Assembly (NCBI GenBank): GCA_023053575.1
Contig: JAKZAP010000014.1
Location: forward strand, 11,620,938 to 11,684,937
Length of the DNA stretch: 64,000 bases
Direction of reading: 5' to 3'
Source of the DNA: Branchinecta lynchi
Lineage: Eukaryota > Arthropoda > Branchiopoda > Anostraca > Branchinectidae
Shown: piece by piece, positions 35,964 to 46,924 of the stretch
Layout of the letters: every line of letters starts with the position of its first letter
How positions within the stretch are numbered: the stretch's first letter is position 1
Made by a program: the position numbers and the translations under genes
The notes under the pieces: model-generated
What the model was told of the DNA's origin: nothing
The model's input: the letters and a program-made list of their open reading frames with translations, nothing else
The model's database searches: none

Positions 35964-36171
35964 GTGGCATGGGTTCACCTCGACAGGAATATGATCATAG
36001 CCATCCAAAGAAACGTCGTGTCCAGGATATCACGCTACTCGGTCTCCCACGATCACCACAGAACGTGGCGATTACACGTGAAAAACATTCAGTCAGAAGA
36101 CGCCGGGAAATATATGTGCCAGGTTAACGCCGAACCGATGATATCGCAAGTTGGACATTTAGACGTCGTTG
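35964..36171 (+). CDS. IgSF gene exon: C-terminal half of Ig domain 1
   Basis: The exon follows a ttattccag acceptor in phase 0 and ends in phase 1 before gtatgt. It encodes 69 residues starting VAWVHLDRNMIIAIQRNVVS and ending SQVGHLDVV. It contains the invariant Ig tryptophan (VAW), the DHHRTWRLHVKNIQ strand typical of DIP/lachesin proteins, and the EDAGKYMCQV motif (D-x-G-x-Y-x-C) with the second disulfide cysteine. MCQVNAEPM and QVGHLDVV are close to the family signature M-C-Q-V-N-T-D-P-M. This is the most diagnostic exon of the window. The next exon supplies VPP, the usual Ig1-Ig2 linker. Confidence 0.93.
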
Positions 36172-36649
36172 GTATGTCCACGAAATATTTTGTAGTTATT
36201 GTGTTACACTCTGGGTAGCAAACCAGAATCCAGCCACACACGATAACCGACCCCCCCCCCCGTACCTCGTAAATCAACCGCTGTTTTTATGAAAGTCCTG
36301 ACTTATGTAGGTTTATAACTGATTCTAAGTAACTACTGCCATTTTCTGATCGGGAACAGAATCACTGCTAATCAGTTAGTCGCTGATAGAGTCAGATTAC
36401 CATTTTCCTTTTATGTTGGTTTACTGTTTGTACAAATCTGCTGGATTTGTGTTTGGGGGCAAAGCAATTGAAAGCCATGCTAGGAGGCTTTCAAACGATG
36501 TCCGAAATATGGAGCCTTTTTTTTACAAATCACGTTATCTGTTAAGGTTGGAAGTTCAAGGATTGTTCCAGGGGTTGACTGGTTTGGTACCCAATGGCCG
36601 GGATTGCCAGGGTTCCACGTAAGGGTTTCTGAACTTTCGTTGTAACGTT

Positions 36650-36860
36650 AAACAGATCTTAAGGTAAGTGTATACATAGTCCGATTTTCGCAGTCGGAAG
36701 CGAATTTCCTCCTTCGTTTCTAAATTTCGACTCATCGCATGCACGTTTCCCCATAGTGACTCGACCTTCGCATGTGTATCTTCGCATATGTTCGGACAGC
36801 GAGTGTGCGTAGCCGTAGCCATGTAGTCGTGGGCTTGAATTCTTTCCCGGATTGATGGCA
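36650..36860 (-). repeat. CATCCGACTGCGAAAA repeat, inverted copy
   Basis: taaggtaagtgtatacatag + tccgattttcgcagtcgg + aagcgaatt is the reverse of 300-350. Starts 480 bp after the second IgSF exon. Confidence 0.5.
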
Positions 36861-37257
36861 CCGTCGTCAGTTCCGCAGAAAAAGTTGAAACTTGTTCACT
36901 TGATCATGAAAGTACAGAAATTCCGACCGGTAAACCTTGTCGTCTATCTGAACCGTTAGAGGGCAACCAACCCCCTGAATGACTTCCATGCAGTATAAAC
37001 AATCCCGAATCTGGGATCTTCCCTAAGGAGCTTCTTTCAAAAAAATATCCTCTAGCTTTCCTTTTACGTATTGAGGCTGTATTGTCTGTTTTCCCGTGGG
37101 TGCGTAGTACAAGAAATGAAATGATTACGCAGGAAATGAAATGAGTCCATATCGTTAGCTACGGCCAAAAGAGGTCCCTCGTCAAGAAGTACCGAAATAA
37201 AAATATTAACTGATTAACAAAATGAAATGAAATTTGTTCACCTACACTTAAAAAGTT

Positions 37258-37345
37258 TCTCCTCTAAGATTAATCTTATCGCTACTGGGATAAGATTAAT
37301 CCGAGTTAGAGATAGTCTTATCTCATTAGAGACAAGATTAATCCC
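37258..37345. repeat. Cluster of TAAGATTAATC inverted repeats
   Basis: Four taagattaatc/gattaatctta-like words in both senses, with gctactgggat mirrored by atcccagtagc. Can form a hairpin of ~35 bp; perhaps a tiny MITE. Confidence 0.5.
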
Positions 37346-37718
37346 AGTAGCAAATACAGAAATATTTTTTTTTACAGTGTACGACTGGGTCGTGCATCGA
37401 CTTTTTCAAGCACTCAAAATGTTTTGCTTCGTTTTGACGACAACTCAGGCCTCCTTTTTTTGGGATCCCAGAATGTAATTGACGGGATACCTATGATTTT
37501 GCGAAACTTGTCCTCTGTCCGTGCGTCCGTCTGTCCGTCTGTTAGTATGATAAATCTCGAAGGGTTTAAGTTTTTTTTTATTCAAACTTGGCAGAGGACT
37601 CTTTGGGTCAAAGTACATGTCAGGTTCGAAGATGGGATTTGTAGCCCTAGATTTAGGGCTGGAGGAGGGATTTGCGATTAAGGGGCGAACAAAAATAGAT
37701 TTAGGGGTAAAGAGACAT

Positions 37719-37845
37719 ATTTGATGGTGCAAAACGGATACGTCAGCTGAATTTTATTCGAGCTATATTTCAGCCCTTCTTGGCAAGGGTCCTCTTCAGG
37801 CTCAACTGCTCAAGTTGGAAAAACGAACTTGTGGTGGGAAACACC
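37719..37845 (-). mobile_element. Hammerhead-like retroposon with 11 bp target duplication
   Basis: 127 bp insertion flanked by taaagagacat on both sides (37708-37718, 37846-37856), inside a GGATCCC element. On the minus strand: CTGAAGA, stem II ggacccttgccaagaagggc, TGAAA, then stem III (atatagctcgaat ... attcagctgacgtat) and C. G12-A13-A14 of the hammerhead core are kept; the closing stem II pair is G-U. Stem III has AGCU/AGCU and GAAU/AUUC helices with an AAAA loop. Stem I is not evident. The long duplication fits retroposition rather than a DNA transposon. Confidence 0.65.
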
Positions 37846-37859
37846 TAAAGAGACATGCT

Positions 37860-38000
37860 AATATAAGGTTTGAAGCCAAGCTGACCATTCATCACGAAAG
37901 AAATAGAAAACCGTGATTTTCGGGGGTTTTTCTTGATCAGCTAATTATCCCTCTAGGATGATGTGCGAGGGATAAATATAAATTCGGATATTTCGGTTGC
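37860..38000. repeat. Repeat shared with 54265-54420
   Basis: ggtttgaagccaagctgacc + attcat and tcttgatcagctaattatcc + gatgatgtgcgagggataaa recur near 54300-54410, where the two parts are in a different relative orientation. Unclassified. Confidence 0.5.
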
Positions 38001-39264
38001 ACTTCCGGCAAACCGTCCTCAGCGAAAAACAAAACAAAACTTAATCATAAAATCCACCACAATCACAACAGGAGAACGATGCGGAACCAACAGACAATTG
38101 GACGAGATGTAACTAAAAAAAAACAGAAGAAAACGGTGCGGATGCAGATAAAAATAAAATAACGAAAGATAAAATGTGCGTGTTAAAAGTGTATATGTAC
38201 AAATCTGTGATTATTTACAATTCTGAGCTCTGTGTATATATTTAGAGACATGCTTAATCCGAATATGAACATTAATTTCTGGCTGGACAAGTAGTTCAAC
38301 CGGAATTCGGCACAAACCGGAAAATTTCTGAAAAGATGGTTTAGCGGTAAGGAGATTTAGCGGTAAGGAGACATACTTGATCCGGATATGAAAATTATTT
38401 TCTTGCCGGACAAGTAGGTGGCCCGGAATCCGGCCGCAACTGGAAACTTAGCATGGAGTTTTAAAAGCCAATAATATCGTCGATATGGGTTGAGGAGACA
38501 TGCTGTTGCATCTTTCGAACATACTAAGTATCGATTAGAGATTCGGTATTGGGGTAAAGAGACATGCTGAATCCAATTTTGAACTTTATTTCCTTGACGA
38601 GTATTTGCCAAAACCCGGAAATTTGAATTGAAAGCTTCGCTTACCAATGTCACCAGCTCTTTTGCTCTGTAGGAAGTTCGCCAAGAGTAGCCTCCTGCTA
38701 AAAGGAGGAATTTCGTCAAGTGGTCAAGTTGGTCTCAAGTCGATTAGAGATGAGATGTTGGATTAAACATGCATGCAATCCAAATCGAGACTTAGTTATA
38801 GATGGTAGCAAAATGTTAAAGGGGTTTGGCGAAGACCGGAAATCTACAAGATTCACTTAAGTGGATCAAGTAGTCCAATAAGTTATTCAGTATTTGGGAT
38901 CCCATCGAAACCTTTGGTCTTGTTTAAACCGTCCTCTGCTCAGTGACAAAAATAGTGACTTATGCATCCATTTTTCTTTAAAATCTTTAGGCCTACTACT
39001 TCTATGCTTGATTTTACTTTTCTTCGGAAGTTTTTCCCTTTTTAATAACTAAAATACTTAAAATTAATTGAAAGTATAGAAAATATTATTTTTTGGGAAA
39101 AATTAAGTCTAGGAAAACAAATTGACCAAAATTTGTTAAATCTGTCACAACGACTTGCTTTATCACTTTGACATTACTAAAAACAAAAATATGTAGACCC
39201 CACCTCCCACAAAAAAACATCGTTTGAGTGTGTCCAGTCCTCGGACAAAATGGCTTATCTTTTA

Positions 39265-39370
39265 TTTTTTTTATTTTTTTATTTGTGACCCGCTTTTGGA
39301 TAACAGAGGAGTATGAGTAAATACACAAAGTAAAATACACATATTAAAACACTAAAGAAAACAATGTAAA
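39265..39370 (-). mobile_element. Non-LTR retrotransposon 3' end, inverted
   Basis: ttatttgtgacccgcttttg + gataacagaggagtatgagt + aaatacacaaagtaaaat is highly similar to 63595-63700. A/T-rich terminal tract at 39265-39285. Coding sequence not preserved. Confidence 0.6.
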
Positions 39371-40030
39371 TAAATATGACTACGGTACATTCTTTTTTTA
39401 TGCATAGGCCTGCACTTTACGAGTTCTGAGAAAACCTCAAAAGAAAGTTCAGTGCGGGATGGCGTTTTATAAAATTTCAAATCAAATTGCTAAAAAAAAT
39501 TGATTGCCGATGCAAAATTGCTCTACCTAGAATACAACACAAAACTGGTCATAAGGCGCGTTTGTCACACTCGTAGAAATGTCGGGCCTTATGCTACTAC
39601 ACTAGTGTATGATGCTAGACGGCGGAAGCTTCATTCAAAACTGCAAGACTATGTACTATCAACGCGCAGCACTTTTAACCCGCAATAGCTCTTACTAGAA
39701 ATAACTTTTTCACGATATAATGGTCCGGAAGTAGTGTTTTCAAAGTACTCACACTTGCCCCGTCAATTAGGGATTCTCTCATTAGCACTTGACGACTATG
39801 GCCTGGCTTCGCGCAAATACTTGGTATTTGTGGCAAAAAGTTCAGAACAAATCAAAATGCAGAAGAAGGTCTACCCTTTCGACGACCCAGTCGAACAGCA
39901 AAAAGAGCAGCCGTGTCCAGAATGAAATCACAGCACCAGCTTTAACTCCAAGTAATTTTCAGAGAAGAAGTTCACAAAATCAGATATTTAAGGAGGAATC
40001 TTCAATTGTTTTTCCACAAGTTCATTTTCC
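39371..40030. other. No gene recognised
   Basis: Contains a fragment of repeat S (39688-39725). Two overlapping frames at 39734-40037 have no signature; gaagaaggtctaccctttcg resembles agaaaagtctctaccggatc at 6597, so this may be another unnamed repeat. Confidence 0.4.
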
Positions 40031-40095
40031 AGCTTGAGCTGAAGAGGACCCTTGCCAAGAAGGGCCGAAATATAGCTGTAATAAAATCAATTCGG
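40030..40095 (+). mobile_element. Hammerhead-like retroposon, 3'-truncated copy
   Basis: cttgagCTGAAGA then ggacccttgccaagaagggc, CGAAA, tatagctgtaataaaat; homology stops there, so the downstream half of stem III and the cleavage site are absent. The hammerhead core residues are intact (CUGAAGA at 40039-40045). Confidence 0.6.
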
Positions 40096-40531
40096 TTAGC
40101 GCTGAAAAACGAAAAATCCAAATAAACTGATTCGCAAGGATTTTGTAGAGCAGGAGATTCAGGGGTCAGTAGAAAACTGAAGTCGCCACTGGGTGTGTGA
40201 TTACAGGGATCCTTTCAGCGAAGTCATGGATTTAGTGGCTTTAAAACTCAAGCAGTACGTGAGTACATTGGTTTTCAGGTGCTTAATATTTGACACTTAA
40301 TAACAAAATTTGGAAGCACTTAATACTTACATACGAATTTGAAGTACTTGTTCCAACACTGGCTGTTTCCGCATTAGGAGGTTTAGTCACATATCTCCCG
40401 GTGCCTCCCGACCCTCGGGAATCCGCAGCGGGGAAGTAAACCAGACACCGGTGAGTCAAATAGCGGTTTAGATCACCAGGGAAGTAGCCACTAGTGAAAC
40501 CCAAAACGACGTAGGAAAAACCAGAGACTTT

Positions 40532-40834
40532 GAGCGTGTTCCACCCTCGTCCCAATAGTAACTATTAGTTACTATTTCCGTTCCAACTCAACAAAAATTA
40601 CTACGCTGACCGTTCCAACCTTCTCGAAATAGTAACTAATAGTAACTATTTGCTTACCACGCTCGGAAGCGTAGTAAGCGTAGTAAATACGGATCTTTGA
40701 ATCGTGATTGGTCGGATTCGCCCGTGGTATGATATTCTGCGGGAAAATAGAAAAGTCGTTCCAGCCTTGTCGGAAAAAGCCAGAATTCGTGACGTCATGC
40801 GTAGTAACTACGGTAAGTAGGATGGAACACGCTC
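40532..40834. mobile_element. MITE with GAGCGTGTTCCACC termini, copy 1
   Basis: Ends gagcgtgttccaccc and aggatggaacacgctc; 3 bp flanks ttt (40529-40531, 40835-40837). The interior carries tagtaactattagttacta palindromes and aattcgtgacgtcatgcg. About 90 percent identical by eye to the copy 216 bp downstream. Confidence 0.78.
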
Positions 40835-41049
40835 TTTATGTCACTTACGCCGACTCCTCAGATATTATCTGAATACGAATCGCTGTGGAAACGGTAGCAG
40901 CCGTCCTAGGATGAATATAAGTTGTTTTGACAGTAGGAACTTGGAAAACATTTAGAATTTGATTCTATTGGCTTCTAATACATATAAGACATTTATGGAA
41001 AGGACCCCGGACTATAATTTCGGGGTCGACTAAAACGGCACGACATAGT

Positions 41050-41354
41050 GAGCGTGTTCCACCCTTCTAACAATAGTTACTATTAGTTACTATTTCCGTT
41101 CCATCCTCACGAAAAGTTACTACGCTGACCGTTCCAACCTTGTCGGAATAGTAACTAATAGTTACTATTTGCTTACCATGCTCGGGAGCGTAGTAAGCGT
41201 AGTAACTACGCATCTCTGTAACGTGATTGGTCGGATTCGCCCCTGGCGTGAGATCCTGCTGGAAAATAGAAAAATCGTTCCAGCCTTGACGGCAAAAAGC
41301 CAGAATTCGTGACGTCATGCTTAGTAACTACGGTAAGTAGGGTGGAACACGCTC
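41050..41354. mobile_element. MITE with GAGCGTGTTCCACC termini, copy 2
   Basis: Same ends and interior as copy 1, same orientation; 3 bp flanks agt (41047-41049, 41355-41357). Separate target duplications show that the two copies inserted independently. Confidence 0.8.
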
Positions 41355-41359
41355 AGTGT

Positions 41360-41573
41360 AGTAGGCACGAGTACTAAAAAGAGGCACGAAAACTAAAAAG
41401 GCCCTTTCAGGCGTCGGAGTGAGGGGCAGGACCAATGTTCTAACGTGCCTTCTTTTAGACTCTGGAGTTACGAACTCTCACTTACTTGTCTACTCCTATA
41501 ACTTGCTAATCTCTTTTTATTGTTCGTACCGTGCCGTGCCTCTTTTTAGTAGATCCTTCGAACTCTTACCAAG
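41360..41573. repeat. Foldback made of TACTAAAA modules (GGCACG type)
   Basis: Left ggcacgagtactaaaaagag + gcacg; right cgtgccgtgcctctttttag + tag. Inner cgtgccttcttttag. The same architecture as 11785-12330 and 43903-44795, with GGCACG in place of GGAAC/GGAAGG. Confidence 0.55.
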
Positions 41574-41653
41574 TCGGTTGAATCAGTGGCGGGTTCTGTT
41601 CTAATAATAATACAAAGCAAGAGAAAAGGCTTTCGCCTCTAAATAATAATTTA

Positions 41654-41913
41654 GGGGCTAACAAAATACACCTTTTATGAAAAGCTCACATAGAGGCCAG
41701 CGGTCAGCGAGCCGCCGTAACACTAGCCACGGATACCCAGCCGTAAGAGGGGGACAGAAATCCTGGGGAAAACGCAACAATCGCGACATGACTAGCATTT
41801 TACCAGGCAGTAAGTTCCTGCCCGAGGACCATTGGAACAGGGGGGAGGGGGGCTAACAAAATACACCTTTTATGAAAAGCTCACATAGAGGCCAGCGGTC
41901 AGCGAGCCGCCGT
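41654..41913 (+). repeat. Two identical 65 bp direct repeats 195 bp apart
   Basis: ggggctaacaaaatacacct through cagcgagccgccgt occurs at 41654-41718 and 41849-41913 without visible differences. The spacer has a short G-rich tract before the second copy. Identity suggests a recent duplication. Confidence 0.75.
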
Positions 41914-41952
41914 CATGCGTTTACATTTACCTGGCGTGTCTAGGGTTAAGTA

Positions 41953-42151
41953 TAGCTCTTACTAGAAATGATCTTTTCACGATGATTTGGCTCAGAAATT
42001 TCAGTTTTCAAATATACTATTACTTACCACGTGAAATGAGCTATTTTCTTGTTAGCGTTTGTCGACTCTAACCAGCTTTCCTGCTCTCCGACGCGACGGC
42101 TGAACGCAAAATATTTGAAAACTGAATGCGCAGTGGTTAAAAAGTGGGAAA
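41953..42151 (+). repeat. Dispersed repeat S, most complete copy
   Basis: From gctcttactagaaatgatct to gcgcagtggttaaaaagtgg. Best representative of the family also seen at 13165, 18321 (inverted), 34570 and 39688. Confidence 0.55.
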
Positions 42152-43770
42152 CATCAACAGAAGTCCAGAACAGGGGATAGACCTGATGGTATACCATGTT
42201 TTCCAAATTGAAAACAATATTTGAAGCCTCTCATGTCCTTATGTGTGAAAGAGTTGTTTTTTACTTTCTTATATACTTGCACGGGGGGAGGTCGGGGGGA
42301 GAGGGGGGGGGGGGGGGTATGTGGCGTGTGTCCTGGGGGGTCACCTAGATGAAAATGGGGGATCTGCACCTGCGCTATGCTAAGCGCTCGTACTAGTAAC
42401 TGTTTGAACTTAAAATACTTCCACGTTACCAGACTACAGCCCCCCCCCCCCCCGCCCTCGCTGGTTCGAATCGCGGTGGTGCCTATACCGTTTGGGGCGG
42501 GGCGGGGCGGGGCTAGAGGCGTAACCGGTAAGAAGTCCACATATCTTCGAATGGGTACACGACAAAGATAACTCTGGGGAAGGTGATAGGAAGGGTGTGC
42601 GAAAGCGCCAGGAGAGCTCGCCTCCAACAGCCCATTTCACTTCCTGATTGAGGGCAGAGAATCGGAGATTAACAACGCCAGTTAGCCCTGTATAGGATGA
42701 TGCTGATAACTTTACCCTCCCCCCCCTTCCCTCCACCTGGAAAGGCCTTTACCTTCCTGGGTAAGCCTCTCCCCCGTAACATTACCTTCGGTTTGATCGC
42801 TATGTTCAGCCTTCAGACTGCCTTCAGCTACAAAGTGATCGGCCTTCGGATGAACATTACAGTAAAAGCTGGAGGGATTGTTGACCGGTGAAAATCTAAT
42901 CTCGGAAAGAAAACTAATAAACTGGAATTCTTGTAAAGGAAACAGTCCGTTTTCCCTCCGTGTACTCGTAATAAATCCTGCTGGATAAGGAAATCTAGAA
43001 AGAATAGAGAATAAAAAAAGAACATCCGTTATTGGAACAGATATTATTATTTTCTTAAGGAACTGAAGATTCTTCGTATTCTGTGACTGACAAGAAAGAC
43101 AAAAAAAGACGAATTCTTTTTCGAGTTATGGAAGTTGCCTTCCCGCCAAGTGCCATATACCGATCACTTTTCCCGATCACGATTCTAGATCCGACCATCC
43201 CTGAAAGTACTCATCAAAAAATACATTTAAGCCAAATACATATTTTCATGATCGCCATGAGCCGATGATCATTTTTGCCTCAAATATTTGTAAAAAAAAA
43301 AAACTTTTAACCAAACCGTATATATTCATGATTACGGCCAAGTACACAAATAAAATAATTTTTACCAAACGATACATCCTCGGGATTTCCAAGGGCCTAT
43401 GCTCATTCTTATCTCAAGGGTTTGCCTACAAATCATCGAAACAAACCTACGAATTGGCAAACTCCTGCTTTGATCCTCTTGCCCAGCCTTGTAAATGGCA
43501 TATGAGCTTGTGACTGTGTATCTAATATAGATACGTACAGACGAAACGGAAGATAGCCCATATATCATTATGTCCGACCACATTTGGCTGAGAAGATTTG
43601 TAACCCTTGCTGCGCGTTGATCTGACTACTGTGTAGTAGAACAACCGTCTCTCCCGTCTCGTAGCTCATCCGCGCTCAGACCGAGCTCAGACAGAGCTAG
43701 CCAGAACAGATGGTATACTAGGTCAAGGGTGTAAGCACCTGGGTCAGTATTTACGGAAATCGATCGTTGA
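42152..43770. other. No gene recognised; homopolymer-rich part at 42280-42500
   Basis: G-run at 42302-42317, C-run at 42440-42455 and a ggggcggggcggggcgggg tract at 42495-42513. ctggttcgaatcgcgg at 42470 looks like a tRNA T-arm but no tRNA fold surrounds it. The remainder is intronic sequence. Confidence 0.45.
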
Positions 43771-45418
43771 TTTTTGGGATCCCAGAACGTACCTTTCCGT
43801 ACCTTTGATTTCGTAAAAGTTGTCCGTCTGTTGGCACGATAACTCTCGAAGTGAATGAGATATTTTGATGAAACTTGGTGTGAGGATCGACAGGCCGAGT
43901 CGTGACTGAAACCAGGAAGGGAAGGGAACATGAGAAAGGCAGGAAGGCATACTAAAACAAGGAAAGGCATACCAAAACGAGGAAGTGCATACTAAGACGA
44001 GGAAGGCTGTCGCCAGAATTCGCCGCACCGTTCCCTTCCTCTATTTAGTATTCTTCGAGGGGTCGGCAACTTTTCAAATTCGAAGTTCACCATCCCTTCC
44101 TCGCTTTCGTATCCTGACGTCGGTAGGCATTAAGTTCAGTGAGGGGTCGGCAACTATAATAATAATTCTCTTTTTCATTTCTCGTTCGGGTCGGCAACTA
44201 AGATATTTCAATTCCACCATTTCCTTCCTCGTTTTAGTACCTTGAGAGATAGTTTTTGTGCCAAACAGTTCCCAGATGATCACTCGATGATTCGGAAGGA
44301 TTTTAGTTGCCGAAGTTGGGAAAAAGGATAATTTAAAATTTTCTTCCTCGTGTTAGTATTAGAGTTATTAAACGAGGAAGGAAATGGTAGACCTGAAATG
44401 TCTTGGTTGCCGACCGTCGCCCCTACCGTCAGAACGAGAAATGAAAAGGAGAATTACAATTATTATAGTTCCTGACCCCTCACTGAACTTAAGAAACCAA
44501 ATGAACCAATGAAACCAAATGAACCAAATGAAAAGGAGAATTACAATTATTATAGTTCCTGACCCCTCACTGAACTTAATCGTTACCCATGTCAGGATAC
44601 TAAAACGAGGAAGGGACGGTGAACTTTGAATTTGAAAAGTTGCCGACCCTTCAAAGAATACTAAACAGAGGAAGGGAACGGTGCAGCTTTCCAGTTTGAA
44701 TTCTGGCGACAGCCTTCCTCGTTTTAGTATGCCCTTCCTGGTTTTAGTATGCCTTCCTGCTTTTCTTGCGTTCCCTTCCCTTCCTGGTTTTAGTCGATCC
44801 CAGTCGTAGATGGGCAGTGTAGCCCTAAGGGGTGGGGGATGGGTTTCAGATTAAGGGACGAGCGAAAAATGTTTTAATAGCTAATGATATTTAGGGGTAA
44901 GGAGGCAAGTTGAATACGAATATGAAAATGAGTTTGAGCCCAGAAGAATCCATGAGCCCAGAATCTGACCAAAACCGGAAAGTTTGAAAAAAATAAAAGT
45001 TAAACTTGAAGTTGATTAGATGTTCGACTTAAGGGTAAGAGACATGCTGAACCTTTATATGAAAATAATTTTCTTCTCAAAATGGAGTTCGCCCGGAATC
45101 CGGCCAGAACCGGAAAATTTCTAAAAGTAAATATTATATCTGAAGATGATTAGATGTTCGATTGAGGGGTAAGAAGGCATGCTGCATCCGAATATGGCAA
45201 TGATTTTTCACCCGGACATATATTTCACCCGGAATCCGGTGGAAACCGGACAGTTTCTTAAAAAAGTTCTATCTGAAGTTGATTAGAGGTTCGATATAGA
45301 TGCAAGGAGATCAGCTGAATTAGTTTTTGAGCTTTATTTTTTGTTTTGCTGGACAAGTAGTTCGGCCAAAAATTCGGCTGAAATTTGTGGGATCCCATCG
45401 AAACCTTTGGTCTTGTTT
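43771..45418 (+). mobile_element. GGATCCC element, copy 7, interrupted by a foldback
   Basis: Leader tttttgggatcccagaacgt, shortened, broken at ~43890 (gtgaggatcgacaggccg) by the palindrome 43903-44795. Resumes at gtagatgggcagtgtagccc (44815). Modules at ~44960, 45096 (ccggaatccggccagaaccg), 45229 (ccggaatccggtggaaaccg) and 45365. Tail gggatcccatcgaaaccttt at 45390. Confidence 0.72.
43903..44795. repeat. Large foldback (~890 bp) made of TACTAAAACGAGGAAG modules
   Basis: Left arm 43903-44240 and right arm ~44370-44795 are reverse complements. Examples: ccaggaagggaagggaac / gttcccttcccttcctgg; aggggtcggcaacttttcaa / ttgaaaagttgccgaccctt; ccttcctcgttttagtac and its reverse. Within the right arm a ~50 bp piece (gaaaaggagaattacaatta...) is duplicated in tandem (44450, 44530). 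Inserted into a GGATCCC element. No coding capacity. Confidence 0.75.
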
Positions 45419-46780
45419 CTCGTTGCATGGCAGAGGGACATAAGCTCTTGATAACATACAGCACAAAAAGCTGCGAACTTGTTGTCCATAGCCGATCCGA
45501 TCGAGAGGGGGGCTTTTATTCAATCAATCGATCAAGTTTAATCCAAATAGGTAAAAGCTGGAAGAAGAATACCAAATTTACAAAATACACAGACAAGAAA
45601 CAAATTAACTAATACACTTACAAGCTATGACCAGAAATGAATGATGGATGAAACTACGTAAAAATTCCTACAATATGAAGGGACGGATGCAGAACGTTTC
45701 TGGACGTTTCCTGGTCTTGGAACTATTGCAGACTAATACACAATAAGAAGAAATCAGTAATGGTATATTCAGAACTACAGTAGGTTATGTCCTCTGAAAT
45801 AAAAAAAAATAGAAATAAAAAATGGTCGTGATTTCAGCTCAGAACCAAAATTTCATCTTACTTTTGAAATTACTAAAAAGAAAGCCGCGACTCTGTTAAC
45901 TGCTTAGAGACGCTGTATCTCTTATGCCCGGCTGGACCTCTTTCCGGGTGAACTACTGTCCGGATGAACCACTATCTGCAAGTCCGTGTGGACACTGTCC
46001 TTGCCAGCTGTGCTTTCTGTGAAAAATGGCCAACTCAACGTCATAGTTTCCTTGCTAGGCCGTCAGCCTCCTTCGGAGTCTGATCACCGACTGGGCCTGG
46101 AGAAGCGTCGTCGTTTTTCCACAGTTTGAAATTAGAATTCGGCGCATAACAAATTGCCTCCATAAAGTCGGGAAACGTTTTCCGTTTTCAGCAGTGGGAC
46201 AGATAAAGAAAGTCACCGGGTGTGTCGGCACTTGAAAGTGACCTAGCGGTAAATTAACTGCATTTTATGGCACTCCCAGCCCAGTCCCTAGGCTAAGGAC
46301 CTTCTCGTCCTGCAAACAACCCTCGCCCCATTTCGGTGGGACGAACTTGGAATAAATGCATACAGACGGGAGTGATGATTGAATTGAGACGCCATATTGT
46401 CGGGGGGGGGGAGAAGTTACTTAGGCAAAGTGGGGATGGGACGGGTACAAATGAGGTGGATGAAGATGCTAAAGAGGATACTGGCCCCATGCTGAGCCAA
46501 ACATTGTTTACCTTGGGATATAAAGTCGAAATTGAGAAAAATTCCTTTTTTGTATCAAGTTTCGGCTGACATTTTGTGTGACATTTTTCTCGGACAGGTC
46601 CGAAGGTCCCTCGACAGGGAATCTAATAGGGGAAGAAAAAAATTGCCTTGGTTGCTATTGTAGGATATTTGACGCTGAAACTGGTAGATAACTTTCTGGT
46701 GGGGATGGTCAGAGACGATAATAAGCAACTTTTTCCCTTAAATTTTAAGCAAACTTTTAGGTAGACTTATAATTCCTTCA
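45419..46780. other. No gene recognised
   Basis: Intronic sequence; a G-run at 46401-46409. The frame at 46336-46569 has no family signature. Confidence 0.5.
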
Positions 46781-46784
46781 TAAC

Positions 46785-46906
46785 CAAGGCCGATAGGTAT
46801 TCCTTCAGCCGAAGCTGACTGCGAATCATATTTGACGGTGCAAAACGGATAAGTTAGCTACATTTTATTAGAGCTATATTTCGGCCCTTGTTGGTAAGGG
46901 TCCTCG
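46785..46906 (-). mobile_element. Hammerhead-like retroposon, 5'-truncated
   Basis: Minus strand: stem II ggacccttaccaacaagggc with both strands kept although the loop has changed, CGAAA, tatagctctaataaaat, stem III, cttatccgttttgcaccg, then the longer 3' extension catatt/gattcgcagtcagcttcg shared with 57.35 kb. The CUGANGA strand is lost at the junction with ggcgcc (46903-46908). Confidence 0.55.
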
Positions 46907-46924
46907 GGGCGCCGTTATTACCCC

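Larger units (their letters stand above)
37457..38925 (+). mobile_element. GGATCCC element, copy 6, with insertions
   Basis: Leader tttttttgggatcccagaat, repeated gtccgtctgtccg, gatgggatttgtagccctag. Interrupted at 37719-37845 by a ribozyme-like retroposon and then by ~37860-38245 of foreign sequence (shared in part with 54265-54420). Modules resume at 38250 (ccggaattcggcacaaaccg at ~38300; ccggaatccggccgc at 38434). Tail tttgggatcccatcgaaacc at 38893. Confidence 0.65.

Noticed and set aside
40283..40555. Minus-strand frame with RYVTKPPNAETASVGTSTSN followed by a gtatgtaag-like donor
   Set aside because: No convincing acceptor, no homology recognised, and the frame overlaps the end of a MITE; left unannotated.
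42462..42492. ctggttcgaatcgcgg resembles a tRNA T-arm / B box
   Set aside because: No A box at the right distance, no acceptor stem and a 16-base C-run where the anticodon arm would be.
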